Below, one piece after another: positions 47,575 to 55,984 of a DNA stretch of 59,518 nucleotides. A model generated the notes under the pieces. It was given only the letters and a program-made list of their open reading frames with translations. It searched no databases and was not told where the DNA came from. Within the stretch, counting starts at the first letter, position 1; every line of letters begins with the position of its first letter. Origin of the DNA: Corynebacterium sp. GTDB taxonomy: Bacteria; Actinomycetota; Actinomycetes; Mycobacteriales; Mycobacteriaceae. The stretch is from contig NZ_JAUNKC010000019.1 of the NCBI RefSeq assembly GCF_030532965.1, forward strand, positions 1 through 59,518. Direction: 5' to 3'. Both the position numbers and the translations under genes were made by a program.

Positions 47575-48528
47575 CTAGTAGTAGTAAGGAAACTGGGACC
47601 AGTCGGGATCGCGTTTTTCCAGGAAGGAATTCTTCCCCTCCACCGCCTCATCGGTCATATACGCCAAGCGAGTAGCCTCGCCCGCGAAAACCTGCTGACC
47701 CATCAACCCATCGTCGGTGAGATTAAACGCGAACTTCAACATCCGCTGCGCGGTCGGGGATTTGCCGTTGATCTCCCGCGCTACCTGGATGGCTTCGTCT
47801 TCCAGATCGCCGTGATCGGCGACGATATTGACCGCGCCCATCCGCTGCATCGTCTCGGCATCATAGGTGCGGCCCAGGAAGAAAATCTCCCGGGCGAATT
47901 TCTGGCCCACCATCTTTGCCAGGTACGCCGAACCGTAGCCCGCGTCAAAAGAACCGACATCAGCATCGGTTTGCTTAAACCGCGCCTCCTGGAGGGACGC
48001 AATGGTCATGTCGCACACCACGTGCAAGGAATGCCCGCCACCGGCGGCCCAACCATTCACAACGGCGATGACCACCTTGGGCATGGTGCGAATCAGCCGC
48101 TGCACTTCCAAAATATGCAGCCGCCCACCTTCGGCCTTGGTGCGCACTTCGTCAACGGTATCGGCGGTTTCGCCATCCGCGTAGCGGTAGCCCGACCGGC
48201 CCCGGATTCGTTGATCCCCGCCGGAACAAAACGCCCAGCCGCCATCTTTTTCGGCGGGCCCATTGCCGGTGATAAGCACGGTGCCAACATCCGGGGTGCA
48301 CCGGGCGTGGTCAAGGGCGCGGTAAAGCTCATCCACGGTGTGCGGCCGGAAGGCGTTACGCACCTCTGGGCGGTTAAAGGCGATGCGAACGATGCCGTTT
48401 TCCCGGCCCGCGCCCACGTGGCGGTGATACGTAATGTCGGTGAGGTCTTCGAATCCGGTAACCGTGCGCCAAAGCTCGGGTTTAAACGGATTTACGGTGC
48501 TGTAGGTGCGGGTAGGTTCTGTACTCAT
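47575..48528 (-). CDS. menB: 1,4-dihydroxy-2-naphthoyl-CoA synthase
   Basis: This crotonase-family enzyme closes the second ring of the naphthoquinone from o-succinylbenzoyl-CoA. The 317-residue protein has the oxyanion-hole segments AFCSGGDQRIRGRSGY near 115 and VNGWAAGGGHSLHVVCDMTI near 165, the catalytic region TDADVGSFDAGYGSAYLAKM near 195 and a C-terminal WSQFPYYY that reaches into the neighbouring subunit. ATG 48528 has TACACT about 11 bases upstream, giving a leader of only a few bases. It is co-oriented with menE and menA, which probably form one direction of the menaquinone locus. Confidence 0.95.
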   Translation of the reverse strand: MSTEPTRTYSTVNPFKPELWRTVTGFEDLTDITYHRHVGAGRENGIVRIAFNRPEVRNAFRPHTVDELYRALDHARCTPDVGTVLITGNGPAEKDGGWAFCSGGDQRIRGRSGYRYADGETADTVDEVRTKAEGGRLHILEVQRLIRTMPKVVIAVVNGWAAGGGHSLHVVCDMTIASLQEARFKQTDADVGSFDAGYGSAYLAKMVGQKFAREIFFLGRTYDAETMQRMGAVNIVADHGDLEDEAIQVAREINGKSPTAQRMLKFAFNLTDDGLMGQQVFAGEATRLAYMTDEAVEGKNSFLEKRDPDWSQFPYYY

Positions 48529-48701
48529 AATGGTTACTTAGTGTACTGCGCGGTGGCTGTGATGTGGCGGCGAAGGGGCAACGAGGGTGGGTGGCGAGGC
48601 GGGCAGGTGGCTGGCGAATAGCCAGGGCGTTGGGCTGGAATGTTTGGCTGTTTACTGGCGGTTTATTAGCAATATCACGGTCGGGGGTGGTCGATTTCTT
48701 C

Positions 48702-48707
48702 TATAGT
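48702..48707 (+). promoter_or_regulatory. Candidate -10 box (leaderless) for menC
   Basis: TATAGT ends seven bases before ATG 48715. Confidence 0.55.
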
Positions 48708-48714
48708 TAGGTAG

Positions 48715-49755
48715 ATGAACATTCCACCGCTTGCCGATATTCAAGAACAAGCCCACGTTGTGAGTTTGCCGCTGCGCGTTCGATTCCGGGGGGTGCGGGA
48801 ACGCGAAGCGTTGGTGTTTAACGGACCGTGTGGCTGGGGCGAATTCTCGCCGTTCTTGGAATACGATGCGGTAGAAGCCGCCACTTGGCTGCGCTGCGGA
48901 TTGGAAATGGCGTATGCGGGGCCACCGCCAGCAGTGCGGGAGCAGATTGAGGTTAACGCAACCGTCCCTGCGGTCAAGCCGTGGCAAGTTGATGAGGTGC
49001 TAGCCCACTACCCGGGGTGCACCACGGTGAAAGTGAAAGTGGCGGAACCCGGCCAGCAATTGATCGACGATATAGCCCGGGTCGAGGCTATCCGGGCGTA
49101 TCTGCCAGGGGCGAAGATTCGGGTGGATGCGAACAAGGGGTGGAGCGTCGACGAAGCCTTGGCCGCAGCCGAAGCCCTGGGACCATTGGACTACATGGAA
49201 CAGCCCTGCGCGACGGTGGCGGAACTTGCGGAACTGCGCACCAAACTGGTGCGGGCGGGCTTATTCGTGCGGGTGGCCGCCGATGAGTCGATTCGCCGGG
49301 CGGAAGATCCGTTTGCGGTTGCCAATCACGGGGCCGCCGACGTTGCGGTGGTGAAAGCCGCGCCGTTGGGTGGGCCGTCGAAGGTTCTGGAAGTTGCGCA
49401 ATTCATGCGGTCAAAAGGCCTGGATATCACGGTCTCCAGTGCGCTGGAAACCGGGGTGGGGATGAACGCCGGATTGGCTGCGGTGGCGGCGTTGCCTGCA
49501 CATGTCGATGATGAAGATTTAGATGTCCCGCCCGCCCCGGCAGGTTTGGCGACGCAGCGACTTTTCGTGGCGGATATTACGCCGCAACGCAAGCTTATCG
49601 ACGGTCACCTGAGCACCGAACCGCTAGCCCCTGATATGGACAGGTTGGCGGAATTCGCCGCCGAGCCTGCGCGCCGGGATCATTGGCTGGCGCGGTTGGC
49701 TGATGCCTGGGAGGTACTAAACAGTAACCGGGACGCGGCTGAGCATCAGGGATAA
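48715..49755 (+). CDS. menC: o-Succinylbenzoate synthase
   Basis: This enolase-superfamily enzyme dehydrates SHCHC to o-succinylbenzoate. The 346-residue protein has the catalytic lysine region TTVKVKVAEPG near residue 103, metal ligands in RVDANKGWSVDEAL near 137, YMEQPCATVAEL near 161 and AADESIRRAEDP near 187, and the second lysine in VAVVKAAPLGG near 212. All are in the right order for MenC. ATG 48715 follows TATAGT at leaderless distance. It is divergent from menB. A minus-strand terminator lies directly after its stop. Confidence 0.94.
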   Translation: MNIPPLADIQEQAHVVSLPLRVRFRGVREREALVFNGPCGWGEFSPFLEYDAVEAATWLRCGLEMAYAGPPPAVREQIEVNATVPAVKPWQVDEVLAHYPGCTTVKVKVAEPGQQLIDDIARVEAIRAYLPGAKIRVDANKGWSVDEALAAAEALGPLDYMEQPCATVAELAELRTKLVRAGLFVRVAADESIRRAEDPFAVANHGAADVAVVKAAPLGGPSKVLEVAQFMRSKGLDITVSSALETGVGMNAGLAAVAALPAHVDDEDLDVPPAPAGLATQRLFVADITPQRKLIDGHLSTEPLAPDMDRLAEFAAEPARRDHWLARLADAWEVLNSNRDAAEHQG

Positions 49756-49812
49756 AACAAAAACGCGAAGCACTCCTTAAAAAATCCCATCGTGGGGGGA
49801 GTACTTCACGTT
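49756..49812 (-). terminator. Terminator of the roadblock gene transcript
   Basis: On the minus strand AACGTGAAGTACTCC pairs fully with GGAGTGCTTCGCGTT (two G-U pairs) and is followed by TTTGTTTTATCC. On the plus strand the G-U pairs become C-A mismatches, so it serves the minus strand. It lies after the second stop at 49806-49808, so RNA for the in-frame extension is made. Confidence 0.85.
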
Positions 49813-50117
49813 GATTGCGGCGGATTTCCGAAGATCCGTTGCCAGAATTTCCGCTGAGAATGATCGCCGGGATCAAGTTCTTCCGCCGCCGTATCGGCAT
49901 CGGTGGCGGGTGCGGAACCATCATCTGGCTCGACAGCCGTAACCGGCGGCAAAATATCGCCGGTACTTGTCTGCGGAGCCAGGGTTACCCCAGCGGCAAC
50001 GGTGGGTTCCGGAGTTTCGCTGGGGGATTCGGTTGGTGCCGAGGGGGATTCTTCTATCGGTGCGGAAGGGCTTTCCTCGGTAACCTCGTTGGGGGGTTCT
50101 GCCCGTTCCGTTGAAGT
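49806..50117 (-). other. In-frame open extension after the UGA of the roadblock gene (103 codons)
   Basis: Directly after the UGA stop at 50118-50120 the same frame stays open for 103 codons to a second UGA at 49806-49808. It encodes TSTERAEPPNEV, then an acidic Pro/Glu/Ser/Ala-rich linker (EESPSAPIEESPSAPTESPS), and ends with a distinct basic-aromatic motif, HSQRKFWQRIFGNPPQST. Codon choice looks like the flanking genes. There is no ATG or GTG in the frame and only one late TTG near 49952. A terminator follows. It could be a readthrough tail, a recent nonsense mutation, or chance. Confidence 0.55.
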
Positions 50118-50492
50118 TCAGGCCAGATTGTACTTGTTGACGTTGGCGTTAACGGTGGTCCGCAGCAGTGCAAGATTAGTCTGACCTGCCTGGACTGCAA
50201 CGTAGACGAAAAGGTCGTCGTTGATCAGGCGGATAAGGTGCAGCTGATCGGTAAGGGTAAGCAGCATATCCTGTAGCGAGGACTGGATGCCAAGCGCCTG
50301 GATGGTCTTATTCTTAGCTTTCACCATCTCGCTGTTGTAGGCGGCAGCAACGTCGAGATCGAAGTTGGCCAACCGGGAGGTAGAAGCCAGAGACATGCCG
50401 GTGGCGAGGTCGACAACGGATGCGCCGATGAAGCCGTCGATGTCTTCTGCGAGATTATTCAGAAAGTTGTTTAGATGCTCTTGCTGGGACAT
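50118..50492 (-). CDS. Roadblock/LC7 domain protein (MglB-like)
   Basis: The 124-residue protein is one roadblock/LC7 domain: a first helix (HLNNFLNNLAEDIDGFIGAS), strands VVDLATGMSLASTS, a long helix around YNSEMVKAKNKTIQALG, and strands DQLHLIRLINDDLFVYVAVQ, ending NVNKYNLA. Such domains regulate small GTPases of the MglA type, and a GTPase gene starts 180 bases away on the other strand. AGGAA lies about ten bases before ATG 50492. The UGA stop is followed by 103 in-frame open codons, so a longer form may exist. The domain itself is complete without them. Confidence 0.85.
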   Translation of the reverse strand: MSQQEHLNNFLNNLAEDIDGFIGASVVDLATGMSLASTSRLANFDLDVAAAYNSEMVKAKNKTIQALGIQSSLQDMLLTLTDQLHLIRLINDDLFVYVAVQAGQTNLALLRTTVNANVNKYNLA

Positions 50493-50566
50493 ATTAGCCA
50501 GTTCCTATTCCAATTCAATGCTATTTCACGGCCGATTGTTTTACATTTAAGTAAGCCGTTACGGCC

Positions 50567-50582
50567 GTCGGGTTAACCCGAC
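50567..50582. promoter_or_regulatory. 16-base perfect palindrome, likely operator
   Basis: GTCGGGTTAACCCGAC is a perfect palindrome centred in the 179-base divergent region between the roadblock gene and the GTPase gene. It could bind a dimeric regulator acting on both. Confidence 0.55.
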
Positions 50583-50671
50583 CAATTATCAGATTAGACA
50601 ACTAAGTCCTTTTAATCAATACTTAAGTCATTGGCTTAAATCAATTTTCCTTTAGGAATATCATTAAGAGC

Positions 50672-51397
50672 ATGCTTCCAAATACCTATCGTAAACGACG
50701 CCACGGCAAGATCGAAGAATTAGATGTTGTTGATCTTGATCCATATCACTGCATTCCGCAGGATGCGATCATTGGTTCCCCCACCACCACTGAGGTGATC
50801 TTCGTGGGGCCAGTCGGGGTGGGTAAAACTACCTCGGTGGAAACCCTGTCGACCGTGCTTCCTATCACCACTGAGGCGAAGGCTGCGGCCGAAGGTGAAT
50901 TCGTCTCGCGGTGGAAAACTACCACTACAGTGGGCATTGACTACGGGATTTGGAAGCCGGATGAGAAGACGGAAATTGGTTTGTTTGGCACCGCCGGGCA
51001 GGATCGGTTTGAGTCGACTCGGGTGGCGTTGAAAAACCCAGAAGCCGGGGTTGTGTTGTGGCTCTACGGCGATGAGTCGTTGTTGGAGGAACAGCTCGAG
51101 CAGTGGTTGCCTGCGGTCGGTAATGCTCTTAAGCGGGGTCGGCTGTGTATTGCGCTGAATTTCCTGGAAGGGGACGCGGGCGCAGTTATGGCCAAAACCA
51201 AATCTTTACTGACGGAATTATTAGCCAAGGCTGATAATGGATTAGGAGATGGCTCCAGTTCCACCCCCATAGAGGGGGCGGTTCCTGGAATTTTCACCGG
51301 TGCTCCTATTCTTCCTGTAGTACCTGTTGTTACGGCAGACCCACGTAGAAAAGATGATGTAGCCCGCGTTGTCGAGCTGGCGATCAGGAGTAGCTAA
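50672..51397 (+). CDS. Small GTPase-like ATP/GTP-binding protein (MglA/CvnD-like)
   Basis: The 241-residue protein is a Ras-like P-loop protein. The phosphate loop GPVGVGKTT is at residues 46-54, the switch I threonine region TTTVGIDYG near 90, and switch II reads LFGTAGQDRFES near 107, with Gly where most have Asp. The base-specificity motif NKxD is replaced by ALNFLEGD near 166, so nucleotide preference is unclear. A conserved lead-in (RKRRHGKIEELDVVDLDPY) precedes the domain. Together with roadblock genes on each side it resembles MglA/MglB pairs and the Streptomyces conservons. Its stop overlaps the next start (TAATG). Confidence 0.85.
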   Translation: MLPNTYRKRRHGKIEELDVVDLDPYHCIPQDAIIGSPTTTEVIFVGPVGVGKTTSVETLSTVLPITTEAKAAAEGEFVSRWKTTTTVGIDYGIWKPDEKTEIGLFGTAGQDRFESTRVALKNPEAGVVLWLYGDESLLEEQLEQWLPAVGNALKRGRLCIALNFLEGDAGAVMAKTKSLLTELLAKADNGLGDGSSSTPIEGAVPGIFTGAPILPVVPVVTADPRRKDDVARVVELAIRSS

Positions 51398-51855
51398 TGA
51401 CTGACGAGATTCTTGCACGACACCGCCGCGTGCGTGGCCGCGATTTTGGCACCAACGATATTGCGGCGGCAGCGTTGCCGTTGTTGTCTCGGTTGCGCAA
51501 CCAATATCCCGGGATTTACTCCATCATTTTGGGTACCGGTGATGGTATCCACGTGTGTTCCATCGGCTTTAATTCCACCGACGATGCTTCCCGCATGGCC
51601 GCGTTGAACTCCTCTATGTTGGCAGTTTCTTTGGCGCAGGCGCAGGTCATCGACCCGTTGAAGAGTGAACTGCGGGAAACCGTTGTTGCTGTGGAACTGC
51701 CCGATAACGAGTTTTTGGGCATGGCTCGGATTGAGCACCCGCCGGTCGGGCATTTGGTGTTGGGGCTTTTTGCCCGCAACACGCAATTGGGTATGGCGGT
51801 GCACCAGGCGCAGGCTATTGCGAAGGCATTGCACGATTGGTTGGAAGAGGTTTAA
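51397..51855 (+). CDS. Second roadblock-like protein of the GTPase module
   Basis: The 152-residue protein follows the GTPase gene with a one-base overlap (TAATG), so the two are translationally coupled. The core fits the roadblock/LC7 pattern, though weaker than for the 50.1 kb gene: LLSRLRNQYPGIYSIILGTG, DGIHVCSIGF, a long helix DASRMAALNSSMLAVSLAQA, then strands ETVVAVELPDNEFLGMARI and HLVLGLFARNTQLGMAVHQA. It probably binds or regulates the GTPase. No membrane segment is seen. Cellular process is unknown. Confidence 0.75.
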   Translation: MTDEILARHRRVRGRDFGTNDIAAAALPLLSRLRNQYPGIYSIILGTGDGIHVCSIGFNSTDDASRMAALNSSMLAVSLAQAQVIDPLKSELRETVVAVELPDNEFLGMARIEHPPVGHLVLGLFARNTQLGMAVHQAQAIAKALHDWLEEV

Positions 51856-52112
51856 AGGCCTCAACTTTGGTTGCCGTCAGTGGTGGGGTGTGTCCACGCT
51901 GGCGGCTTTTGTTGTGCGCAACGGCGCGTTTCGCGGGAACCGGGGTGGGTGATTGTGGCGAGTTTTTGCGGTGGATTGGGGTGGCGAGCCTCCGCAATAT
52001 CACTCATGATACTTTAAGGTTTTTGCTGGGAAACGGGGCTTTTTGGGTGTGCTGTTTGGGTATTTGGAGGTTTATCTTCATTAAAAACGCATTGTAAAAC
52101 CGATTCAAAATG

Positions 52113-52130
52113 AATTACATTCATGTAATT
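52113..52130. promoter_or_regulatory. Inverted repeat AATTACAT-TC-ATGTAATT
   Basis: An 8-2-8 perfect inverted repeat in the AT-rich part of the gap upstream of menD, of a size typical for a dimeric repressor site. No gene starts close by, so its target is unclear. Confidence 0.45.
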
Positions 52131-52656
52131 ATGTCGCACTTTTGCAGCATTTAGGATTGGTATTAAATTGCGTAATTGTGATAAATCTTTCAGTAAATAT
52201 TCCTATATAGATAATTCTGAATCGGTTAATTACGCGCCTTAATTTCGCAAACATCAAATTCGCTAATATTCTATTGCGTTTATTTCTCCCTAAGGCGGTT
52301 TTCGCCGGTTTGTCATGCTCATCACAGGGAAATTGCCCTCGAACGCGGTGGCCGGAGCCGTAGGTTGAGTTCCGGTTTGCGGGTGCCCCGCCGGGTACGA
52401 CTTCGCCTAGCCGCATGCGGTGCCGAAATATCTGTGTCGCGGTTCCGGCTGACTCTATATCGACGTGTCGGCTGAATCCTCGAATGAGCTGTCATAACGG
52501 CGGGGCTGACTGTATAAATGTGTCCCAGTTTGTGCCAGCGGTTAATGTTATTGCTATCGCTTCCGGCGCGGGTTTAGCTGGCGGACAGATCGTTTTTGCT
52601 GGTAAGCCCTCAAAATTAGCCCAGTCGGGCACGCCGACTGGAATTGTTAGTGACAC

Positions 52657-52662
52657 TAGAAT
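52657..52662 (+). promoter_or_regulatory. Candidate -10 box (leaderless) for menD
   Basis: TAGAAT ends eight bases before ATG 52671. Confidence 0.5.
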
Positions 52663-52670
52663 TGTAAATC

Positions 52671-54296
52671 ATGACCTTTGCTCAAAATTCGGCTGCGGCT
52701 TTGGCCGTGGCCTTAGCTGAAGAATTAGCCCGGCATATCACCGATGTTGTTATTTGCCCCGGTTCGCGAAATTCGCCGTTGTCCTTGGCGCTGATCGCCC
52801 GCCCCGATATCAAGGTGCATAGCCGGATCGATGAACGCTCGGCAGCCTTCGCGGCCTTGGGTATGGCGCGGGTGAGCGGTCGGCATGTGGGCGTGGTTAC
52901 TACCTCCGGCACGGCGGTGGCGAATTGCCTGCCGGCGGTGACGGAGGCGCGGTATGCGCATGTTCCGTTGGCGATCATTTCGGCGGATCGGCCTGCGGAT
53001 TTGGTGGGCACGGGCGCGAATCAGACAATCGAGCAGCGCGGATTGCTGACGGTTCCTACCATTGATATTGCTACCGTCGTGGACCTTTCGGCGCTTGTCG
53101 ACGCCTTCACGACCCCGGTGGTTCATGTGAACGCACGGTTCGCCGAGCCGTTGGTGGCGGGGCTTCCGCCGGTACCGGAGCCGGTTCAGCGCGACGCTCA
53201 GCTCCCGCCAGTCAACCTGGTGGACCACGGGGTGGTGGATATCGATTTGGGTGTGCGTACCTTGGTCATCGCTGGTGATGAGGCCTGGGCGGTTCCTGGG
53301 TTAGAGGACGTTCCGACCATCGCTGAGCCGTCTGCGCCCACCCCCTACTATCCGGTGCATCCGTTAGCGGCCCCAGTGTTTGCTAAAACGCAGGTCTCGG
53401 GCGCGGGTTTCGTGGTGGATACCAAGGTGGAGCAGGTGATCGTAGTTGGGCACCCGACGTTGCACCGGGATGTGATGAAACTGGTGGCCGATCCGGATGT
53501 GTCGGTGGTGGTGGTGACCCGGACGGAAACTGTTACCAACCCGTTCCATAAGCAGGTCCGGGTTGGCAGCCGGGTCAAGACTACGGGGCAACCCACTTCG
53601 GAATGGCTCAAGATCTGTACGGCGGCCTCCGATATGGCGGCGGCTACGGTTCGGGAAGTTCTCGCCGACCCGGAATTCGGGTTTACCGGCCTGCATGTGG
53701 CTGCGGCGGTGGCGGATACGTTAGGCACCGGCGATGCGTTGTTTATCGGACCGTCGAATCCGGTGAGGGATTGCTCGTTGGTGGGGTTGCCGTTCGACGG
53801 GGTGGATACGGTCACGCCGCGTGGGGTGGCTGGAATTGACGGCAATATCTCCCAAGCGATCGGGGTGGCGTTGGCAACCCAAGCGGCCTATCCAGATCAG
53901 GTGCGTGCGCCGCGCACGGTGGCGCTTATGGGTGATGTGACCTTCATACACGATATTGGTGGGTTGGTGTCGTTGCTGGATTCGCCGCAGCCGGAAAACC
54001 TCACCATCGTGGTGGCCAACGATAACGGTGGCGGCATTTTTGAAACGCTGGAGATCGGTGCCGCCGAGTACAAGCCGAGCTTTGAGCAGGCGTTTGGCAC
54101 GCCTCATGCTGTGGACATCGAATCGGTGTGTGCGGGATTCGGGCACGAGTACCGCCGGGCGGAGACGTTGCCCGAACTGGTGGACGCGTTGTTGGATACT
54201 ATCGATTCTGGTGGGTTTACTGTCATTGAGGCGGTAACCAACCGGGATACCCGACGCCAACTACACGAGGCATTGAAAGCGAAGAACGCCATTTAA
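52671..54296 (+). CDS. menD: SEPHCHC synthase (2-succinyl-5-enolpyruvyl-6-hydroxy-3-cyclohexene-1-carboxylate synthase)
   Basis: The thiamine diphosphate enzyme joins isochorismate and 2-oxoglutarate in the first committed menaquinone step. The 541-residue protein has [18 protein letters not shown] near residue 27, the catalytic glutamate region [20 protein letters not shown] near 50, [19 protein letters not shown] near 82, and the ThDP-binding block [14 protein letters not shown] near 447. ATG 52671 follows TAGAAT at leaderless distance. It leads a run menD, DUF3592 gene, mgtA with gaps of three to five bases, surely one transcript. Confidence 0.95.
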   Translation: MTFAQNSAAALAVALAEELARHITDVVICPGSRNSPLSLALIARPDIKVHSRIDERSAAFAALGMARVSGRHVGVVTTSGTAVANCLPAVTEARYAHVPLAIISADRPADLVGTGANQTIEQRGLLTVPTIDIATVVDLSALVDAFTTPVVHVNARFAEPLVAGLPPVPEPVQRDAQLPPVNLVDHGVVDIDLGVRTLVIAGDEAWAVPGLEDVPTIAEPSAPTPYYPVHPLAAPVFAKTQVSGAGFVVDTKVEQVIVVGHPTLHRDVMKLVADPDVSVVVVTRTETVTNPFHKQVRVGSRVKTTGQPTSEWLKICTAASDMAAATVREVLADPEFGFTGLHVAAAVADTLGTGDALFIGPSNPVRDCSLVGLPFDGVDTVTPRGVAGIDGNISQAIGVALATQAAYPDQVRAPRTVALMGDVTFIHDIGGLVSLLDSPQPENLTIVVANDNGGGIFETLEIGAAEYKPSFEQAFGTPHAVDIESVCAGFGHEYRRAETLPELVDALLDTIDSGGFTVIEAVTNRDTRRQLHEALKAKNAI

Positions 54297-54299
54297 ACC

Positions 54300-54797
54300 A
54301 TGTCCACGATGATCCAACGCATCCCGATTTACAGCGCCGACCGCATGAAGCGGCGCGTGGCGCAGGCGGTGATTCTGCTCTACGTCACCGCCATGCTGGG
54401 CAGCGGCGCCATGTTGGCCGGTGCCGGGCTTAACGATTATCTGATCGATAAAGACCCCGGCCGGGCGTTGGCGCGGGTGACATCAGTGACGAAAATCAAG
54501 GCCATCGTGGAATTTCAAGACGACCAAGGTCGGGTACATTCCCCGGAATCTGGCTTGTTGTATCCCACCGGGTTGGGGGCGGGGCAACGGGTGTGGGTGA
54601 CATATGCTCGTTCTAATCCGAACCTGGTCAAGGTGCAGGGCCGGGAGTGGACGCTTGCGATCATTCCGACGTTATCGGTGGTTGCGGTGATCAATCTGGT
54701 GGCTGCCATCGGAGTCTTTTTGGTGCGCCGGATTAAGCCCCAGCCGAAGGCCCCGCGTACTCGCACGATTACCATTGCGCCCCGAAACCGAACGTAA
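54300..54797 (+). CDS. DUF3592-type membrane protein
   Basis: The 165-residue protein has two membrane helices (QAVILLYVTAMLGSGAMLAG near residue 22 and IIPTLSVVAVINLVAAIGVF near 120) flanking a small beta-rich domain with ARVTSVTKIKAIVEFQDDQG and GAGQRVWVTYARSNPNLVKV, the DUF3592 pattern. It corresponds to Rv0556, between menD and mgtA. The domain should face the outside or lie at the membrane surface. Function is unknown. It starts three bases after the menD stop and six bases before mgtA, so it is part of the same operon. Confidence 0.82.
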   Translation: MSTMIQRIPIYSADRMKRRVAQAVILLYVTAMLGSGAMLAGAGLNDYLIDKDPGRALARVTSVTKIKAIVEFQDDQGRVHSPESGLLYPTGLGAGQRVWVTYARSNPNLVKVQGREWTLAIIPTLSVVAVINLVAAIGVFLVRRIKPQPKAPRTRTITIAPRNRT

Positions 54798-54802
54798 TCA
54801 CG

Positions 54803-55933
54803 ATGCGGATAGCTATCGTTGCGGAGTCGTTTGAACCGCAGGTCAATGGGGTGAGCAATTCGGTTGCGCGATTGCTGGAATTTTGCCGCGCGCACGGCCA
54901 CGATGTTGTGGTCATTGCCCCTGGTTATTCGTCTTCGGACAGCAATAGTGTCTATGGTTTCCCGGTGATTCGGCTCCGATCCATCCGGATTCCGGGAATC
55001 GCATCGTTTCGGGTGGGAATCCCCACAACTGCTATCTATACCGCCATCGACCAGTTTCAGCCGGATGTGGTCTACTGCGCCAGCCCGTTTGTCGTGGGCG
55101 CGGCGGGAGTAGCGGCTGCCCGGTCGCTGCGCATTCCGTGCGTCGCGGCGTTTCAAACCGACGTGGCGGGTTTCGCTACCACGTACCGTCTGGGCGCTAT
55201 GGTGCCGATCGTCTGGTGGTGGATTCGGATGATCCATAATGCGGCTGATTGCACCGTCGCCCCGTCGACCGCAAGTATCGCGGCCTTAACACACCACAAC
55301 ATCACCAATGTGCGGCAGTGGGGGCGGGGTGTGGATACGGAACTATTCCGGCCAGCCAATCGGCAGGAAACGCAGCGCCGCGCCTGGGGTGCACCGGACA
55401 AGACGATCGTCGGATACGTCGGCAGGCTAGCGAAAGAAAAGAACCTACACCGGCTGGTCGCAGTAGATTCTGACCCACAAATGCAAGTGGTGATCGTTGG
55501 CGACGGCCCGATGCGTGAGCGCCTGCGGCAACTGCTGCCGCAGGCGGTGTTTACCGGAACCCTCCGCGGGGAGGAATTAGCGCGCGCCTACGCCAGCTTC
55601 GATGTGTTCGTCCACCCCGGCGAACACGAGACCTTCGGCCAAACCATCCAAGAGGCCCTGGCCTCGGGGGTACCGGTGATTGCCACGTCGGCAGGCGGGC
55701 CGGTGGACCTTATCAGGACTAACGAAACCGGCATTCTTATTGACCCCAAAGAATTTGGCAATCAGATCATTACCACGATCAATAATCTCCGGGATAACCC
55801 CAGCTATCCGGACATCTGCGCGGCCGCGCGGGCAAGCGTCCTGAACAATGGTTGGGACAGGCTGTGCGGGGAATTATTGACGCAGTGCGACCAGGTAGTT
55901 GCGGCGCGGGCGGCACTGAATGCCATCGGCTAG
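54803..55933 (+). CDS. mgtA: GDP-mannose-dependent alpha-mannosyltransferase (MgtA/PimB type)
   Basis: This GT4 glycosyltransferase, by synteny with Rv0557, should add mannose to a glucuronic acid diacylglycerol (or act on PIM precursors), feeding lipomannan synthesis in corynebacteria. The 376-residue protein begins RIAIVAESFEPQVNGVSNSV, the usual GT4 glycine-rich start, has AAFQTDVAGFATTYRLGAM near 115, GRGVDTELFRP near 175 and the donor-binding HPGEHETFGQTIQEALASG near 272. It lies six bases after the DUF3592 gene. The exact acceptor is not readable from sequence. Confidence 0.88.
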   Translation: MRIAIVAESFEPQVNGVSNSVARLLEFCRAHGHDVVVIAPGYSSSDSNSVYGFPVIRLRSIRIPGIASFRVGIPTTAIYTAIDQFQPDVVYCASPFVVGAAGVAAARSLRIPCVAAFQTDVAGFATTYRLGAMVPIVWWWIRMIHNAADCTVAPSTASIAALTHHNITNVRQWGRGVDTELFRPANRQETQRRAWGAPDKTIVGYVGRLAKEKNLHRLVAVDSDPQMQVVIVGDGPMRERLRQLLPQAVFTGTLRGEELARAYASFDVFVHPGEHETFGQTIQEALASGVPVIATSAGGPVDLIRTNETGILIDPKEFGNQIITTINNLRDNPSYPDICAAARASVLNNGWDRLCGELLTQCDQVVAARAALNAIG

Positions 55934-55971
55934 CCCGAAGCGGGAACTAACTCGAACAATAAAACTGCGGT

Positions 55972-55977
55972 TAGACT
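55972..55977 (+). promoter_or_regulatory. Candidate -10 box (leaderless) for menG
   Basis: TAGACT ends seven bases before GTG 55985, which favours that start over TTG 55979. Confidence 0.5.
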
Positions 55978-55984
55978 GTTGCCT

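Larger units (their letters stand above)
51856..52670. other. Long intergenic region upstream of menD
   Basis: About 815 bases. The middle (52080-52300) is strongly AT-rich and includes an inverted repeat at 52113-52130. Frames of about 100 codons on either strand have no ribosome sites or protein-like composition. The menD promoter lies at the right end. No gene is supported; a small RNA cannot be excluded. Confidence 0.5.

Noticed and set aside
52415..52670. N-terminal coding region running into menD in another frame
   Set aside because: Cys/Arg-rich composition without motif; menD starts cleanly at 52671 behind a TAGAAT box.
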